In this document: positions 52,095-60,915 of the stretch, in pieces
Layout: each line of letters begins with the position of its first letter
Position numbering within the stretch: the first letter of the stretch is position 1
NCBI RefSeq assembly: GCF_039534915.1
Contig: NZ_BAAAWE010000001.1
Span: forward strand, 6,820,001 to 6,884,000
Origin: Streptomyces roseofulvus
GTDB taxonomy: Bacteria; Actinomycetota; Actinomycetes; Streptomycetales; Streptomycetaceae
DNA length: 64,000 nt
Direction: 5' to 3'
Made by a program: the position numbers and the translations under genes
The notes under the pieces: model-generated
Seen by the model: the letters and a program-made list of their open reading frames with translations, nothing else
What the model was told of the DNA's origin: nothing
Database searches by the model: none

Positions 52095-54827
52095 GTGTCT
52101 TCGATACCTCGTCGTTCTCTGCTCAGGGCGGCCGCCGTCGCCGGTGCCGCCGCGCAGTTCAGCTGGGTGCTCGGGCGGAGCGAGGCGCAGGCCGCCCCTG
52201 TCGCCGAGGTGGCCGCCGAGGAGCGGCCCGCGACCCTCACATGGCTGGAGCCGGGCGGCCTCGGCGCCGCCGGCGGGTCCACCTTCGGCGTCGCCTGGCC
52301 CAAGGGCGTCCACGCCGGTGACACGGCGTTCGCGCTCACCACCGCGGACGGCGCCCCCGTCCCCGTGCAGACCTGGACGACCGCCCGCTGGCCCGACGGC
52401 TCGCTGAAGTGGACGGCCCACGCCGTCGGCCCCGAGGCGGCCGGCGCCGACCGCTTCTCGCTCGCGCCCGGCACGCCCGTCGCGGGCGCGAAGACCGTGA
52501 CGGTCGTGGAGACCGACCGCAGGATCACCGTCGACACCGGTGTCGTGACGGCCGTGCTGGGGAAGGACGGCCGCAAGCTCGTCGAGTCCCTGACCCGCGA
52601 CGGCGTGAGGATCGCCGGCGACGGGCGGCTCGTGCTGCTGCGCCAGGGCGACCTCGACGACGGCGACCAGGGCAACGCCAGGTGGGAGCGGTTCGACGGC
52701 GAGATCTCCCGCGCCGTCGTCGAACAGTCCGGCCCCGTCAGGGCCGTCGTCCGCGTCGACGGCAAGCACCGCAAGGGCAACCGCAGTTGGCTGCCCTTCT
52801 CGATCCGGCTGTACTTCCACGCCGGCTCCGAGGCCCTGCGCATGGTCCACACGATCACCTACGACGGCGACCAGAACAAGGACTTCGTCCGCGGCCTCGG
52901 CGTCCGCTTCACCGTCCCGATGCGCGACGCCTGCTACGACCGGCACATCCGCCTCGCGGGCGAGGACGCCGGCTTCCTCACCGAGGCCGTGCAGGGCATC
53001 ACCGGCCTGCGCCGCGACCCCGGCGCCGCCGTCCGCGCGGCACAGGTCAAGGGGGAGAAGCTGCCCGACCCGGCCACCTGGGACCAGCGCGTCACCAGCC
53101 GGCTGCGGTACATCCCCACGTGGGGCGACTACACCCTCGCGCAGCTCACCGCGGACGGCTTCGGCATCCGCAAGCGCACCAAGGCCGGCCACGGCTGGAT
53201 CCCGGCCGGCGGCGGCCGCCGCGCGAGCGGCTTCGGCTACGTCGGCGGCGCGAGCGGCGGACTCTCCTTCGGCCTGCGGGACTTCTGGCAGAAGCACCCC
53301 GCCCAGCTCGACATCCGGGGCGCCGCCGGCGACGAGGCCGAGGTGACCCTCTGGCTCTGGTCGCCCGAGGCCCAGCCCATGGACCTGCGCTTCTACCACG
53401 ACGGCATGGGTCAGGACACCTTCCCCGAGCAGCTGGAGGGCCTCAACATCACCTACGAGGACTACGAGCCCGGCTTCGGCACCCCGTACGGCATCGCCCG
53501 CACCAGCGAGCTGATGTTCTGGGCCAACGCCGCCACCCCGACCGCCGCCGCCCTCGTCGCCCAGGCCGCCGCCGTCCGTGTCCCGCCGCAGCTCGCCGCG
53601 AGCCCCGAGGACCTGGTCCGCGCCCGCGTCTTCGGCGGCCTGTTCTCGCCCGTCGACCGCTCCACCCCCGCCAGGGCGAGGATCGAGGACCGTCTCGACT
53701 ACCTCTTCGCCTACTACAAGGACCAGGTCGAACAGCGCCGCTGGTACGGCTTCTGGGACTACGGCGACATCATGCACACCTACGACGAGGACCGGCACCA
53801 GTGGCGGTACGACGTCGGCGGCTACGCCTGGGACAACTCCGAGCTCTCGCCCGACCTGTGGCTCTGGTACGCCTACCTCCGGTCCGGCCGCGCCGACGTC
53901 TTCCGCTTCGCCGAGGCCATGACCCGCCACACCGGCGAGGTCGACGTCTACCACCTCGGCGAGTGGGCCGGCCTCGGCACCCGCCACGGCGTCCAGCACT
54001 TCGCGTGCAGCGCCAAGCAGCAGCGGATCTCCACCGCCGTCTACCGCCGCCCCTACTACTTCCTCACCGCCGACGAACGCGTCGGCGACCTCATGCACGA
54101 CCTGGTCGACTCCGACGAGACCTTCCTCGTCCTCGACCCCATCCGCAAGATCCGCACCGAGCCCTACACCCCCGACCGCCACGCCCTCTCCATCGGCTTC
54201 GGCACCGACTGGAGCGGACTCGCCGCCGCCTGGCTCACCGAGTGGGAGCGCGGCGGACCGAAGGCCGCCAAGGCCGAGGCCCGGCTCCGCTCCACCATGG
54301 AGACGATCGCCGCCCAGCCCAACGGCTTCGTCCAGGGCACCGGCCTCTACGACCTGGACACCGGCCGCTTCGCCGTCGCCGACACGCCCGTCGTCGGCGT
54401 CTCCCACCTCTCCGCCATGTTCGGCCTGGTCGAGATGTGCGCCGAGCTCATCGACCTCGTCGACATGCCCGCCTTCAGGAGCGCGTGGCTCGACTACTGC
54501 CGCTACTTCAACGCCACCAAGGCCGAGCAGGCCGCCCGCTACGGCAAGAACTTCGGCACCCTGCTCCTCTTCCAGGGCCACTCCCGTCAGGACGCCTACG
54601 CGGCCGCCCAGTTGAACGACGCCAAGCTCGCCCAGCGCGCCTGGGCCAAGTTCGACAAGAGCGACGGCTACACGTCCGCCATGGTCTGGGACAAGACGCC
54701 GGTGCGGGGCCCGGCCGCCCTCGAACCCGGCTACGAGCACCTGTGGATCAGCACCAACACCACCGCCCTCTACGGCCTCGCCGCCATCCAGAACCTCGCC
54801 CTCGTCGGCGACCACCTCCCGAACTGA
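52095..54827 (+). CDS. Tat-exported exo-rhamnogalacturonan lyase-family protein (PcRGLX/YetA-like)
   Basis: A 910-residue exported protein. The twin-arginine signal is PRRSLLRAAAVAGAAAQFSW. The mature part shows the three-part layout of the PcRGLX/YetA family: an N-terminal beta region to about 330, the segment GFGYVGGASGGLSFGLRDFW with DLRFYHDGMGQDTF, and a C-terminal helical toroid with WLWYAYLRSGRADVFRFAEA and HHGEVDVYHL-like His residues (RHTGEVDVYHLGEW). Family members remove disaccharide units from rhamnogalacturonan I ends. Assignment is from remembered motifs, so the exact bond cleaved is uncertain. GTG at 52095 follows AAAGGAG. The esterase gene follows 17 bp later. Confidence 0.75.
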   Translation: MSSIPRRSLLRAAAVAGAAAQFSWVLGRSEAQAAPVAEVAAEERPATLTWLEPGGLGAAGGSTFGVAWPKGVHAGDTAFALTTADGAPVPVQTWTTARWPDGSLKWTAHAVGPEAAGADRFSLAPGTPVAGAKTVTVVETDRRITVDTGVVTAVLGKDGRKLVESLTRDGVRIAGDGRLVLLRQGDLDDGDQGNARWERFDGEISRAVVEQSGPVRAVVRVDGKHRKGNRSWLPFSIRLYFHAGSEALRMVHTITYDGDQNKDFVRGLGVRFTVPMRDACYDRHIRLAGEDAGFLTEAVQGITGLRRDPGAAVRAAQVKGEKLPDPATWDQRVTSRLRYIPTWGDYTLAQLTADGFGIRKRTKAGHGWIPAGGGRRASGFGYVGGASGGLSFGLRDFWQKHPAQLDIRGAAGDEAEVTLWLWSPEAQPMDLRFYHDGMGQDTFPEQLEGLNITYEDYEPGFGTPYGIARTSELMFWANAATPTAAALVAQAAAVRVPPQLAASPEDLVRARVFGGLFSPVDRSTPARARIEDRLDYLFAYYKDQVEQRRWYGFWDYGDIMHTYDEDRHQWRYDVGGYAWDNSELSPDLWLWYAYLRSGRADVFRFAEAMTRHTGEVDVYHLGEWAGLGTRHGVQHFACSAKQQRISTAVYRRPYYFLTADERVGDLMHDLVDSDETFLVLDPIRKIRTEPYTPDRHALSIGFGTDWSGLAAAWLTEWERGGPKAAKAEARLRSTMETIAAQPNGFVQGTGLYDLDTGRFAVADTPVVGVSHLSAMFGLVEMCAELIDLVDMPAFRSAWLDYCRYFNATKAEQAARYGKNFGTLLLFQGHSRQDAYAAAQLNDAKLAQRAWAKFDKSDGYTSAMVWDKTPVRGPAALEPGYEHLWISTNTTALYGLAAIQNLALVGDHLPN

Positions 54828-54844
54828 CTCCCAGGAGAACTCCG

Positions 54845-55894
54845 TTGAAGCGGACCCCCGTCCTGGCGGCGAGCCTGCTCGCGCTGCTCGCCGCCACCGC
54901 GCCCGCCGCCCACGCCGACGACTCCTACGGCCAGGGCCTCGACCACTGCGCCGCCGTCGCCGAGACCACCGCCCTCTCCTGCCACTTCGACCTCCCGCCC
55001 GGCACCTACGACGTCACGGTCACCCTCGGCGGCGACACCGCCGGAGCCACCGCGATCAGCGGCGAGACCCGCCGCGCCCTGCTCGCCGAGACCGCGACCG
55101 GGGCCGGCGAGCGGATCCGCCGCTCCTTCACCGTCGACGTCCGCGACCCCGAGGGCGAGCCCACGGGAGCCACCGGCAGCCCCGGCCTCGACCTGCTGCT
55201 CGACGGCTCCGCCCCGCGCGTGGCGGCCCTCCTCGTCACGCCCGCCCCCACCGCCACCCGCCTCTTCCTGATCGGTGACTCCACCGTCTGCGACCAGCCC
55301 GGCGACCCGTACACCGGCTGGGGCCAGCGGCTCCCCGTCCACCTGAAGCGGGGGGTGGCCGTCGCCAACCACGCGGACGGCGGCGAGTCCACCGTCACCT
55401 TCCTCGCGAACCCGGCCCTCTTCGACCGGGTGGAGGCCGCCGTACGGCCCGGCGACCCGGTCCTCATCCAGCTCGCCCACAACGACAAGCAGACCGACGC
55501 CGCCACCTACCGGGCCAACCTCACGACCCTGGTCGAGCGGGTACGGGCCAGGGGCGGCGAGCCCGTCCTCGTCACCCCGATCGTCCGCCGCTGGTTCAAC
55601 GCGGACGGCACCCTGAACAACGGGACCGCCCTGCTCGTCAACGGTCTCGGCGTCGACCACCCGGCCGAGATCCGGGCCCTCGCCGCCACCCTCGCCACCC
55701 CGCTGATCGACCTCACGGCCCTCACCAGGGCCCGGGTCGAGCAGCTCGGCCCCGAGCCCTCCAAGGCGCTCTACCTGACGGCCGAGAAGCGGGACAACAC
55801 CCACACCTCGGTCCGCGGCGCCACCGAGTACGCGGCGCTGGTCGCCGCCGAACTGAAGGCCCGGGGCCTGCTGCCCCAGCGTGCCTTCCGCTAG
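54845..55894 (+). CDS. Secreted SGNH rhamnogalacturonan acetylesterase (TTG start)
   Basis: A 349-residue exported esterase. The signal peptide is KRTPVLAASLLALLAATAPA followed by AHA. Residues 25-135 are a beta-rich N-terminal domain; the SGNH hydrolase starts near 138 with IGDSTVCD (catalytic Ser), then the Gly of HADGGES, Asn in QLAHNDKQ, and the Asp-His pair in DNTHTS. It removes acetyl groups from rhamnogalacturonan so that lyases can act. The start is a TTG with AGGAG 7 nt upstream; no ATG or GTG is available before the signal peptide. It lies 17 bp after the YetA-like gene and shares its transcript. Confidence 0.85.
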   Translation: MKRTPVLAASLLALLAATAPAAHADDSYGQGLDHCAAVAETTALSCHFDLPPGTYDVTVTLGGDTAGATAISGETRRALLAETATGAGERIRRSFTVDVRDPEGEPTGATGSPGLDLLLDGSAPRVAALLVTPAPTATRLFLIGDSTVCDQPGDPYTGWGQRLPVHLKRGVAVANHADGGESTVTFLANPALFDRVEAAVRPGDPVLIQLAHNDKQTDAATYRANLTTLVERVRARGGEPVLVTPIVRRWFNADGTLNNGTALLVNGLGVDHPAEIRALAATLATPLIDLTALTRARVEQLGPEPSKALYLTAEKRDNTHTSVRGATEYAALVAAELKARGLLPQRAFR

Positions 55895-55941
55895 GACGCG
55901 CGGCTCAGACGTCGCGGTGGTGGACCGCCGCCACCGCGACG

Positions 55942-56061
55942 GCCGGCCCGGCCACCGCCCAGGCCCACGTGGCCCGGCTGCGCAGCCGGCTCGCCGCCCG
56001 CGACCGCGTCCACCCGGTCATCCGCGCCTACGAGGTCGGGCTGGTGGCCCCGAACGGCTGA
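55942..56061 (+). pseudogene. Remnant of a LuxR-type response regulator (last 40 residues)
   Basis: The frame ending at 56061 reads ATAQAHVARLRSRLAARDRV and then HPVIRAYEVGLVAPNG, which matches the recognition helix and C-terminus of NarL/LuxR response regulators (usually ATAKTHVSRLLTKLGARDR...VVLAYESGLV). The receiver domain and start are absent. It is a decayed 3' fragment, suggesting a past deletion or insertion here between the esterase and lacZ. Confidence 0.65.
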
Positions 56062-56112
56062 GCCGTGCCGCCTGCCGCGCGCCGACGAGGACGAAGCCGA
56101 GGCAGGAGGCCG

Positions 56113-56148
56113 CCGAGGCCGGACGGCCGAAGAGCCGGCCGGCCTCGG
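56113..56148. terminator. Hairpin between esterase operon and lacZ
   Basis: CCGAGGCCGG pairs with CCGGCCTCGG (10 bp) around a 16-nt loop, 19 bp from the lacZ stop on the convergent strand. Confidence 0.5.
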
Positions 56149-56166
56149 GACGCGTCCGGGTGACGG

Positions 56167-59067
56167 TCACGCGCCGGACTCCGCCGCGGCCGCCCCGAGC
56201 GCCGTGAAGGTGAAGGCGAACGCCGACGGGGCCGCCTCCAGCCGGTACTCCGGCAGCACGCCCGGGCCGCAGGACTGGGACCCGATGCCGTGCAGGGCGT
56301 GGTCCAGGTTCAGCCACAGGGTGTCGCCCGGGACCAGGTCCGGGCGGTGCGCGGCGGCGTCGAGCTCCACGCCGGTCCAGCGACGGGCGGTGAACCAGAA
56401 GGACGGGTCGCCCGCGACCCGCAGGCCGGTGCCGCCGCCGGTCAGCTCCAGCCACCGGGTGTCGATCCGGGCGCCGTTCTCCTGCGGGCGCACGTACGGG
56501 GTCTGCAGTCCGGCCACCGTCGACTCCCAGCGGCCGAGCCGCGCGGCGGCCCGCGTGTCCGGGTACGCCTCGCCCGGGCCGCCGCCGTACCACTCCACCC
56601 GGTCGAGCACCGCCGGCAGCCCGAGGCGGACCCCGAGCCGGGGGAGCGGCACCGGCCACGCGCCCTCCGGGCGCACGTCCACGCCGAGGTGCGCCACGGT
56701 GCCGTCCGAGGTCCACCGGTACGTCACGGCAAGCCCGATGTCACGCGCGGCTGGCGCCACCCGTACCCGGACCGTCACGCCCCCGTCGGTCACCTCCACG
56801 GCGTCCGTGCGGTGCCGCATCCGGTGCAGGCCCAGCTCCCGCCAGAGCGGCCCGTAGCGGGTGTCCGGCTGCCAGGGCGCCCCCTCGTCGTTGTCCGTCG
56901 GCGCCCGCCACACGTCGAGACCGAAACCGGTCACCGGCAGGCCGCCCAGTTCCAGCGGCGCGCCCGTCCGGGCGTCGAGCGCGGCGGGACCGACGGCGAT
57001 CCGGCCGCCCTCCGCGACCGGGGGGACGGCGACCGACCGGACCGACGGGGCGGTGGCCGGGGCGGCCGGCACCTGGCCCCAGGCCACCTCGTGCCCGGCG
57101 GGCGCCCACGGCGCGTCGGCGGCCAGCACCGCCCGTACCGTCCACACCGGCTCCGCGCCCTCCGGAACCTCCGGCGCCGCCGGCAGCGGCACCTCCGCGC
57201 GCTCGCCGGCCGGCAGCGGCGGCACGTCGAGCGTGCCCGCGCCGACGAGCCGCCCGTCCGCCAGGAACTCCCACCCGAAGGCGAGCCCCGACAGGTCCGC
57301 CACGTCATGCAGGTTGGTCACCGCGACCGTGCCCGGCCGCTCGCCCGGCTCGATCCGCACCGGCTCGATCACCTTCTTGTACTCGACCAGACCCGGCGAC
57401 GGCGTGCGGTCCGGGAAGAGCAGCCCGTCGCAGACGAAGTTCCCGTCGTGCAGCTCCTCGCCGAAGTCGCCGCCGTAGCCGTACCCGTGGACCGGATGGA
57501 CCAGACCGTGGTCGATCCACTCCCACACGAAGCCGCCCTGGCAGCGCTCGTACGTCTCGAAGAGCCGCTGGTACTCGCTGAGTCCGCCCGGCCCGTTGCC
57601 CATCGCGTGCGCGTACTCGCAGAGGATGAAGGGCAGGGCGCGGCGGTGCTCCGGACCCTCGTCCTCGCGCCGGCCGATCTCCGCGACCTCCGCGTGCGGC
57701 GGGTACATCCGGGAGTAGACGTCCACGTCCCGGCAGGACCGGTCGCCCTCGTAGTGCACCGGCCGCGACGGGTCCCGGTCACGGATCCAGCGGGCCATCG
57801 CACCGAGCCCGGCACCCGAGCCGCACTCGTTCCCCAGCGACCACAGCACCACCGACGGGTGGTTCTTGTCGCGCTCGACCAGCCGGGCCGCCCGGTCGAG
57901 CAGTGCCGGCGTCCACCGCTCGTCGTCCACGGGGTTGCCCCGCCAGCCCAGCTCCTCGAAGCCGTGGGTCTCCAGATCGCCCTCGTCGATCACCCACAGA
58001 CCGTAGGAGTCGCACAGGTCGAGGAAGGCCGGATGCGGCGGGTAGTGGGAGGTCCGCACCGCGTTGATGTTGTGCCGCTTCATCAGCTCGACGTCCGCGC
58101 GCAGGGTCTCCAGGTCCACGGCCCGCCCGGTCTCCGGGTGGAACTCGTGCCGGTTCACGCCCCGGAAGAGGATCCGCCGGCCGTTCGCCTTCAGGACCCC
58201 GTCCTCCACGTACACCGAACGGAAGCCGATCCGCAGCCCGATCCGCTCCCCGCCGGCCGTCAGCTCGCCCTCGTACAGCCGGGGCACCTCCGCGCTCCAC
58301 GGCTCCACCGGCACCGTCACGGACTCCCCGGCCGCCACGTCGAGACCCAGCTCCGGCACCCGGACCCGGCCCGGCACGTCGCAGTCGACCCGCAGGTCCC
58401 CGGTGCCGGTCCGGTGGTCGTACGAGGCGTGCACGAAGAAGTCGCCGGGTGCGCCCTCCGGGCGGTGCAGCAGCGTCACGTCCCGGAAGATGCCGGGCAG
58501 CCACCACTGGTCCTGGTCCTCCAGGTACGACCCCGAGGACCACTGGTGGACCCGGACCGCGAGCACGTTGTCCCGCTCCCGCAGCAGCTCCCCGACCGCG
58601 AACTCGTGGGCCAGCCGGGACCCCTTGAACCAGCCCAGCTCGGTGCCGTTCAGCCACACCCGGGCGCAGGACTCGACCCCGTCGAAGCGGAGCACCGCCC
58701 CGCCCCCCGCCGGCCAGCCGTCCGGCAGGTCGAACCGGCGCAGATGGTCCCCCGTCGGGTTCTCGTCGGGCACGAACGGCGGATCGACGGGGAACGGGTA
58801 CAGCACGTTCGTGTACGCGGGCCCGCCGAACTCCCCGTCCTTCCCCTGGAGCACCCAGTGCCCCGGCACGGCGACGGTCCGCCAGCCGCCGGCGTCGAAG
58901 CCCGGCGCGGCGAAGGAGGTGTCCGCCGCGTCGGCGGCGGGGGAGAGGCGGAACGCCCAGTCGCCGCCGAGCGGCAGCCGCGCGGCGTCCGAGTCCGCCG
59001 TCCAGGAACGCGGCGGCAGCGTGCCCTGCTCGGGGGCGAAGGAGGTGTACCAGGGCAGATCGGTCAT
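56167..59067 (-). CDS. lacZ: GH2 beta-galactosidase
   Basis: A 966-residue cytoplasmic beta-galactosidase of the five-domain LacZ type. It has the early WVLQGKDGEFGGPAYTNVLY loop, the motif RGVNRHEFHP, acid/base Glu414 in SLGNECGSG, the nucleophile Glu484 in ILCEYAHAMGN, and a C-terminal domain with the APTDNDEGAPWQPD loop. It removes galactose from galactan-derived oligosaccharides, fitting the side chains of rhamnogalacturonan I. The ATG at 59067 (MTDLPWY) is chosen; the open frame continues upstream through the operator and is not coding there. Operator at 59125-59137; divergent from the LacI gene. Confidence 0.93.
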   Translation of the reverse strand: MTDLPWYTSFAPEQGTLPPRSWTADSDAARLPLGGDWAFRLSPAADAADTSFAAPGFDAGGWRTVAVPGHWVLQGKDGEFGGPAYTNVLYPFPVDPPFVPDENPTGDHLRRFDLPDGWPAGGGAVLRFDGVESCARVWLNGTELGWFKGSRLAHEFAVGELLRERDNVLAVRVHQWSSGSYLEDQDQWWLPGIFRDVTLLHRPEGAPGDFFVHASYDHRTGTGDLRVDCDVPGRVRVPELGLDVAAGESVTVPVEPWSAEVPRLYEGELTAGGERIGLRIGFRSVYVEDGVLKANGRRILFRGVNRHEFHPETGRAVDLETLRADVELMKRHNINAVRTSHYPPHPAFLDLCDSYGLWVIDEGDLETHGFEELGWRGNPVDDERWTPALLDRAARLVERDKNHPSVVLWSLGNECGSGAGLGAMARWIRDRDPSRPVHYEGDRSCRDVDVYSRMYPPHAEVAEIGRREDEGPEHRRALPFILCEYAHAMGNGPGGLSEYQRLFETYERCQGGFVWEWIDHGLVHPVHGYGYGGDFGEELHDGNFVCDGLLFPDRTPSPGLVEYKKVIEPVRIEPGERPGTVAVTNLHDVADLSGLAFGWEFLADGRLVGAGTLDVPPLPAGERAEVPLPAAPEVPEGAEPVWTVRAVLAADAPWAPAGHEVAWGQVPAAPATAPSVRSVAVPPVAEGGRIAVGPAALDARTGAPLELGGLPVTGFGLDVWRAPTDNDEGAPWQPDTRYGPLWRELGLHRMRHRTDAVEVTDGGVTVRVRVAPAARDIGLAVTYRWTSDGTVAHLGVDVRPEGAWPVPLPRLGVRLGLPAVLDRVEWYGGGPGEAYPDTRAAARLGRWESTVAGLQTPYVRPQENGARIDTRWLELTGGGTGLRVAGDPSFWFTARRWTGVELDAAAHRPDLVPGDTLWLNLDHALHGIGSQSCGPGVLPEYRLEAAPSAFAFTFTALGAAAAESGA

Positions 59068-59124
59068 GGTGCTCCCCACGGGAAGAGAAGAGAGGAATCG
59101 GAGGGCGGGGAACGGACACCCGCC

Positions 59125-59137
59125 GGAAAGCGCTTGC
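59125..59137 (-). promoter_or_regulatory. Operator before lacZ, identical to site at 48115
   Basis: Read on the minus strand this is GCAAGCGCTTTCC, the same 13 bases as at 48115-48127. It lies 58 bp upstream of the lacZ start in the divergent gap shared with the LacI-family gene, its probable regulator. Confidence 0.7.
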
Positions 59138-59348
59138 GCGACGGACTCCATCCCACCGCGCCGCCCGTCCCCGCACAACCCCGCACGGACCCCGGGCCCT
59201 TGGACCTTTCGCGCCCCGCCTGGACAGTCCGACGAGCGGCCGCTTAGGGTCGGGGGTCCCTGTCGTCGACGGGCACCCCCGTCCACCCCGGAAGCCGTCC
59301 CGGAGAACCACCCCGGAGAACCGCCCGGACCAGCCGAGGAGCACGCAC

Positions 59349-60383
59349 GTGGTCACCCTCGCCGACGTCGCCCGTCACGCCGGTGTGTCGGCCAGCACCG
59401 TCAGCTACGTGCTGAGCGGCAAGCGCTCCATCTCCGCCGCCACCCGCGAACGCATCCAGCACTCCATCGACGAGCTCGGCTACCGCCCGCACGCCGGCGC
59501 CCGCGCCCTCGCCGGCGGTCAGACCAGCGTCCTCGCCCTGATGATGCCGCTGCGCGCCGGCCTCTCCGTCCCGGTCATGATGGAGATCGCCATGGCCGCC
59601 ACCACCACGGCCCGCGCCCACGGCTACGACGTGCTGCTGCTCACCGGCGAGGAGGGCCCCGAGGCCGTCCGCCGCGTCGAGGGCAGCGCCCTCGCCGACG
59701 GCATGATCGTCCTGGACGTCGAGCTCGACGACCCCCGGCTGCCCGGCCTCCAGGAGGCCGAACGGCCGTCCGTCCTCATCGGCCTGCCCGCCGACACCGC
59801 CGGACTCGACTGCGTCGACCTCGACTTCGCCGCCGCCGGCGCCCGCTGCGTCGACCACCTCGCCGGCCTCGGCCACCGCCGCCTCGCCGTCCTCGGCGAA
59901 CCCCCCGCCGTCTACGCCCGCGGTACCGGCTACGCCCAGCGCACCCTCACCGGCATCCGCGCCGCCGCCGCCGAGCACGGCCTCGACCTGCTCCACCGGC
60001 CCGTCGACGGCACCTACGCGGCCGTCGCCGCCGCCGTCACCCGGATCTTCGAGGAACGCCCCGGCACCACCGCCCTCGTCGTGCAGAACGAGGCCGCCGT
60101 CGAACCCCTCCTCGCCGTCCTCCGCCACCAGGGCCGGGCCGTCCCCGAGGACGTCTCCGTCGCCGCGCTCTGCCCCGACCAGGTCGCCGCCCACGCCTCC
60201 GTACCGCTCACCGCCGTCGCGGTGCCCACCCAGGACCTCGGGCGGATCGCCGTCGAACGGCTCGTGGCCCGGCTCCGCGGCGAACCCGCCCGCGGCACCG
60301 AACTCCTCACCCCCCGCCTCACCGTCCGCGCCGGCACCGGACCGGCGCCCACCGCCCCGGGGGACGGCCGTGAGCGTCCCTGA
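59349..60383 (+). CDS. LacI-family transcriptional regulator
   Basis: A 344-residue regulator. The headpiece TLADVARHAGVSASTV is followed by the hinge ARALAGGQT and a sugar-binding-type effector domain (DGMIVLDVELDD, HLAGLGHRRLAVLG). The sequence differs clearly from CebR in the same window. Position, divergent from lacZ across a gap holding an AAGCGCTT-centred operator, makes it the likely regulator of lacZ and, through the identical site, of the importer operon. The GTG at 59349 has GAGGAG 8 nt upstream. Its end overlaps the sigma factor gene by 14 bp. Confidence 0.9.
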   Translation: MVTLADVARHAGVSASTVSYVLSGKRSISAATRERIQHSIDELGYRPHAGARALAGGQTSVLALMMPLRAGLSVPVMMEIAMAATTTARAHGYDVLLLTGEEGPEAVRRVEGSALADGMIVLDVELDDPRLPGLQEAERPSVLIGLPADTAGLDCVDLDFAAAGARCVDHLAGLGHRRLAVLGEPPAVYARGTGYAQRTLTGIRAAAAEHGLDLLHRPVDGTYAAVAAAVTRIFEERPGTTALVVQNEAAVEPLLAVLRHQGRAVPEDVSVAALCPDQVAAHASVPLTAVAVPTQDLGRIAVERLVARLRGEPARGTELLTPRLTVRAGTGPAPTAPGDGRERP

Positions 60384-60915
60384 CCCCCGGCGGGAGGAGG
60401 GGGACAGCGCCGCCGAGTTCCGGGACTTCTTCGACCGCCACTACGCCGAACTCGCCCGCCTCGCCCACCTCCTCACCGGCGAGACCGACGCAGCCGACGA
60501 CCTCGCCGCCGACGCCATGCTCGCCCTCTGGCACCGCTGGGACCGGGTCCGCGCCGCCGAACACCCCGCCGCCTACGCCCGGGGCGTCGTCGCCAACCTG
60601 GTCCGCACCCGCATCCGCGGCACCGTCCGCGAGCGCCGCCGGATCGCCGCCTTCTGGGACCGCCGCCCCGAGCACACCGAGGACCCGGACGTGCCCGCCG
60701 TCGTCGACGTACGGACCGCGCTGCGGGCCCTGCCGTTCCGCAAGCGCGCCTGCGTCGTCCTGCGCCACGCCTTCGACCTCTCCGAGCGGGACACCGCCCT
60801 CGCCCTGGGCGTCTCGGTCGGCACGGTCAAGAGCCAGACGGCCAAGGGCATGGCGGAGCTGCAGAGGCTGCTCGGCGGCCGGGCCGCCACCGAACTCGCC
60901 GCGGGGAGGCGCTGA
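60370..60915 (+). CDS. SigE-family ECF RNA polymerase sigma factor
   Basis: A 181-residue extracytoplasmic-function sigma factor. Region 2 is EFRDFFDRHYAELARLAHLL with DDLAADAMLALWHRWDRV, and region 4 is LRALPFRKRACVVLRHAFDL with DTALALGVSVGTVKSQTAKG, the SigE-type (ECF) pattern of actinobacteria. It begins 14 bp inside the LacI gene and its stop shares an A with the start of the next gene, a membrane protein that could be its anti-sigma partner. Target promoters are unknown. Confidence 0.9.
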   Translation: MSVPDPRREEGDSAAEFRDFFDRHYAELARLAHLLTGETDAADDLAADAMLALWHRWDRVRAAEHPAAYARGVVANLVRTRIRGTVRERRRIAAFWDRRPEHTEDPDVPAVVDVRTALRALPFRKRACVVLRHAFDLSERDTALALGVSVGTVKSQTAKGMAELQRLLGGRAATELAAGRR

